Shown: piece after piece, positions 15,198 through 17,676 of the stretch
Layout of the letters: every line of letters begins with the position of its first letter
How positions within the stretch are numbered: the first letter of the stretch is position 1
DNA from: Deltaproteobacteria bacterium
GTDB taxonomy: Bacteria; Desulfobacterota; Desulfobacteria; Desulfobacterales; SURF-15
Assembly (NCBI GenBank): GCA_024644775.1
Contig: JAHEHB010000057.1
Coordinates: 1-17,676 of the forward strand
Length of the DNA: 17,676 nucleotides
Reading direction: 5' to 3'
Program-made: the position numbers and the translations under genes
Notes under the pieces: generated by a model
Seen by the model: the letters and a program-made list of their open reading frames with translations, nothing else
Databases searched by the model: none
What the model was told of the DNA's origin: nothing

Positions 15198-15992
15198 ATG
15201 CTGATTATCGCTGAAAGAATTAATGCATCCCGAAAATCGATTGCTCAAGCTATTTCCTCCGGAGATACCAAGTTTATCCAAAATGAGGCCAAGAACCAGG
15301 ATCGAGCCGGGGGCGATTATATCGATGTGAACGCCGGCACCTTTGTGGGCGAAGAAGCTGAAAAACTGAAATGGATCATTGAAGCCGTCCAGCAGGTCAC
15401 CGAAAAGCCGCTTTGCATCGACAGTCCGGACCCGGCGGTGATCCAAGCGATGGTCCCTTTGGTGAACAAAACCCCGTTAATCAATTCCATCACCCTGGAA
15501 CCTGAGCGAATAGAGGGAATCCTCCCCATCGTCGCTGAAAATAAGACCAAGGTGATCGGGCTCTGCCAGTCGGAAGATACCATGGCGGACACTGCGGATG
15601 ACAAGCTGAAGATGGCCGAGCAGCTCGTCAAGCGGGTTACCGATGCGGGAATTCCGATTGAGAACCTGTATATCGATCCCTTGGCATATCCCTTGGCCAC
15701 CAATACACAGTCTGCGGTGGCAACCCTTGATGCCATCGAGGGGATTATGAAAGAGTTTCCGGGAGTCCATACCACTTGTGGTTTGACCAATGTGTCCCAT
15801 GGGCTTCCTATCAGAAAGCTTATCAACCGAACGTTTCTGGTATCTGCCGTCGTCCGAGGTCTAGATTCGGCAATATTGGATCCCACCGACAAACCGCTTT
15901 ATGGGTCGCTGAAAGCCGCGCTGGCGGTGACCGGTAAGGATGATTTTTGTATGGAATACATCACTGCGTATAGAGAAGGAAGGCTGGAGTAG
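15198..15992 (+). CDS. Methyltetrahydrofolate:corrinoid protein methyltransferase (AcsE/MtgA-like)
   Basis: The 264-residue single-domain TIM-barrel protein belongs to the pterin-binding family. Conserved pterin-site residues fall where they do in AcsE (about 262 residues): Asp75 (CIDSPDP), Asn96 (INSIT), Asp160 (YIDPLAY) and Asn198 (GLTNVSHGLP). It moves a methyl group between methyltetrahydrofolate and the cobalt of a corrinoid protein: in the Wood-Ljungdahl pathway if AcsE-like, or from demethylated substrates to folate if MtgA-like. No corrinoid protein gene is adjacent, so the partner is unknown. AGGAG lies upstream of ATG 15198. It has its own leader and appears separate from the ureide cluster. 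Confidence 0.88.
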   Translation: MLIIAERINASRKSIAQAISSGDTKFIQNEAKNQDRAGGDYIDVNAGTFVGEEAEKLKWIIEAVQQVTEKPLCIDSPDPAVIQAMVPLVNKTPLINSITLEPERIEGILPIVAENKTKVIGLCQSEDTMADTADDKLKMAEQLVKRVTDAGIPIENLYIDPLAYPLATNTQSAVATLDAIEGIMKEFPGVHTTCGLTNVSHGLPIRKLINRTFLVSAVVRGLDSAILDPTDKPLYGSLKAALAVTGKDDFCMEYITAYREGRLE

Positions 15993-16038
15993 ATTTTCGA
16001 TTTTCGAATTTTGATTTTCAGGTCTATGGTTGATTTTC
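15992..16038 (+). repeat. Short GATTTTC repeats after the methyltransferase stop
   Basis: GATTTTC occurs at 15992, 15999, 16013 and 16032; the first two are in direct tandem, and the first shares its G with the TAG stop. This is simple low-complexity sequence. Confidence 0.6.
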
Positions 16039-16086
16039 GGTTCTATAACCAAGACAAAGGTAAGACCGATTTTATCGCCTTGTCCC

Positions 16087-16104
16087 CCTCCCTCAATCCC
16101 CAAT
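16087..16104 (-). repeat. Octamer-type repeat flanking the IS, left copy
   Basis: CCTCCCTCAATCCCCAAT is the exact reverse complement of 17659-17676 and belongs to the same octamer family as 4835-4890 and 5077-5124. Confidence 0.85.
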
Positions 16105-17658
16105 ACTGTTGATTTAAGCATGCGCCACTGATTTTTTTATCTTGTTTTGGTTCCACTTATTAAGCGACTTTTTATTGACTCTGGGTTGACCAGGGCGTGG
16201 GGTTTTCGGTCGATAATATTTTACTCGTGCGATCTCTACTAAAATCTCTTTAAATATCGTTGCTGCTTTTTGAGCATCATCTGCAACAAGAAAAGCAGCT
16301 TCCGAGGCCAGCGTCAATATTGCATTTTTAAATTGTAGGTGTTGTTTTCCTGAAAAAAACAACTCTGAGCACAGCACCATTAACGTTCTGCAGATGACAC
16401 TCATGATCATCACCGCATAAAGTTCCTGAAGGATTCCATTGACGGTTTTACTATGAAACTTTTCAATTTCCAGCGTCACTTTTTCATCGCGATAATAACT
16501 TTCTACTTGCCAACGCCGAAAGTATAGGTTTATGATTTCATCACAGTCATACTTTCTTTTGCCAAAAAGATCAGTTAGCAGCACAGAGACCGTTCCATCA
16601 GGGCTTATCAGCTTAATGATCCTAAGCTTAATCGGCTTTAGCTCTGTTCGTTGTTTGAGACTAACTTTGCGTTTGAATCTATTTGAAGGGGTAATCCAGA
16701 TGACAGCTTCTTTTTTGCCCCCTTTAATAAAGGCCTCTACCGCCGGAAAGGTGCTGGTGGCCGGGGAGCGAAAAAGGAAATAGCCCGGATAATTTTGCGT
16801 CAAATAATGGATCGATTCATAACTGGGATATCCTCTGTCAAACATCCAAACACTTTTTTCAGGTATAAAGCCCTGAAGCTTTTTGATCTCTTCGCGCTCA
16901 CAACTGTTGGCTCCAACGACTGTTCTGGCAATCGGAAGCCGTCTGAAGACGTCATAAACCGTTGAAACCAGACATTGCGGATAATGACCTTTACCATCGT
17001 TTTGCAAGCCACTATGGGGATCAAATGTTTGTCGAATTTCATCGGTGGCCGGCAGATTGTATTTGGAACCATCTAATGCGTAAACCGACATCTGGTGCCA
17101 TAAATAGTTGCTATCATCCTGGGGCCACAAGCGATAGGCGAGGTCAAGCGCATCAGCGAGGATATCGGGGAAAACTTGCCAGGCCACTTTGCGGCGGGCT
17201 TTAGAAACGCTGCTGCGATCCACCGCGGTGGCATCTGGCCATAGTCCACTGCGACGCGCATTTTTAAAGAATTGACCCGATTTGGTATCAACGCCTTGAT
17301 TGGTGCCACTTGCCGCAAGGGAAAGGGTAAAAGTAACGAGTTTGGAAAAAGGCAAGTGGCGATTTCTGGTGAAATCCGTTGGGGACAGCTTGTGGCAAGA
17401 GTCAATGTCTTTGGGAATGATATTGATGAAATATTGTGTGTAATCAGGTGGTTGGCATACATTCTGAAAGCAATTGCTGTGCCATAATGACCTCCATTTC
17501 TTTATTTTATCCAAAAAATATGCATAAAAAATGGTTAAAATTACTAAGAAATTCATAGCACAAACCCAGAGTTGTTTCAATATCTATTTTTAATTATTTT
17601 AAATGATTATAGATGGTTATAATATTTCAACGAGCATGCTTTCTCTTAAGTCACCAAC
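16105..17658 (-). mobile_element. IS4-family insertion sequence, about 1.55 kb
   Basis: The transposase ORF nearly fills the segment. The ends carry imperfect inverted repeats: left inward ACTGTTGATTTAAG (16105-16118) against right inward GTTGGTGACTTAAG (17658-17645), 10 of 14 identical, then CATGC on both sides at slightly different offset. No direct target duplication is visible; the flanks are instead inverted 18-bp repeats. Exact ends are inferred from the repeats and could shift by some bases. Confidence 0.7.
16114..17556 (-). CDS. IS4-family DDE transposase
   Basis: The DDE catalytic residues are clear (numbering from 17580): Asp170 in ALDGSKYNL, Asp248 in MFDRGYPSYE and Glu360 within Y-x2-R-x3-E-x6-K (YFRRWQVESYYRDEK), the perfect YREK signature of IS4-family transposases. 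The stop at 16114 is natural and close to the left IS end. The start is doubtful. The ATG at 17556 in this frame has no ribosome site and gives a hydrophobic, unfamiliar N-terminus. A strong site TGGAGG (17496-17491) serves an ATG at 17485 in another frame, which reads MAQQLLSECMPTT and stops at 17446-17444. Skipping one base at that stop joins directly to DYTQYFINIIPKD of the main frame. A one-base frameshift near the true start is likely, so activity is uncertain. Confidence 0.85.
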   Translation of the reverse strand: MNFLVILTIFYAYFLDKIKKWRSLWHSNCFQNVCQPPDYTQYFINIIPKDIDSCHKLSPTDFTRNRHLPFSKLVTFTLSLAASGTNQGVDTKSGQFFKNARRSGLWPDATAVDRSSVSKARRKVAWQVFPDILADALDLAYRLWPQDDSNYLWHQMSVYALDGSKYNLPATDEIRQTFDPHSGLQNDGKGHYPQCLVSTVYDVFRRLPIARTVVGANSCEREEIKKLQGFIPEKSVWMFDRGYPSYESIHYLTQNYPGYFLFRSPATSTFPAVEAFIKGGKKEAVIWITPSNRFKRKVSLKQRTELKPIKLRIIKLISPDGTVSVLLTDLFGKRKYDCDEIINLYFRRWQVESYYRDEKVTLEIEKFHSKTVNGILQELYAVMIMSVICRTLMVLCSELFFSGKQHLQFKNAILTLASEAAFLVADDAQKAATIFKEILVEIARVKYYRPKTPRPGQPRVNKKSLNKWNQNKIKKSVAHA

Positions 17659-17676
17659 ATTGGGGATTGAGGGAGG
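17659..17676 (+). repeat. Octamer-type repeat flanking the IS, right copy (runs to window end)
   Basis: ATTGGGGATTGAGGGAGG is the exact inverse of 16087-16104. It may continue beyond the window. Confidence 0.85.

Noticed and set aside
16532..16783. Plus-strand ORF inside the transposase
   Set aside because: Antisense to the conserved DDE domain; no independent support.

Overview
The window is a bacterial chromosome segment of roughly 48% GC. It probably comes from a strict anaerobe of the Desulfobacterota type. This is inferred from four things seen together: a large Alu-containing SRP RNA beside grpE-dnaK, an AcsE-like methyltetrahydrofolate:corrinoid methyltransferase, a TRAP uptake system, and an anaerobic ureide/oxamate gene set. 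No single gene fixes the genus.

Layout. (1) 1-3560 is housekeeping: the 5' end of tilS (minus strand), a complete ~257-nt SRP RNA, then grpE-dnaK ending in a strong terminator. (2) 3562-5514 holds an MFS permease, a repeat-rich gap (two octamer arrays in opposite orientation around a perfect 45-bp palindrome) and a broken LysE-family exporter gene. (3) 5716-14922 is one plus-strand catabolic cluster: TRAP transporter dctP-dctQ-dctM, a C-terminal remnant of a carbamate kinase gene, DUF2877 (allH/ylbF), fdrA (allF), a 58-residue ORF equal to the C-terminal extension of E. coli FdrA, DUF1116 (allG/ylbE), an amidase-signature hydrolase, and ureidoglycolate lyase (allA). (4) 15062-15992 is a structured leader and an AcsE-like methyltransferase. 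(5) 16087-17676 is an IS4-family element flanked by inverted copies of the same octamer repeat.

How the cluster may work. E. coli FdrA-YlbE-YlbF have been renamed AllFGH and assigned as the oxamate transcarbamylase, which carbamoylates phosphate from oxalurate to give oxamate plus carbamoyl phosphate; carbamate kinase then makes ATP. AllA splits ureidoglycolate to glyoxylate and urea. A TRAP importer in front suggests uptake of a small ureido- or amido-carboxylate, and the amidase could remove ammonia from such a compound. The exact substrate is inference. Most notable: the locus carries only the last ~45 codons of carbamate kinase, and the FdrA tail is a separate, translationally coupled ORF followed by a 19-bp-arm inverted repeat. 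The cluster therefore looks rearranged relative to the E. coli form.

No CRISPR array, tRNA or rRNA gene was seen.
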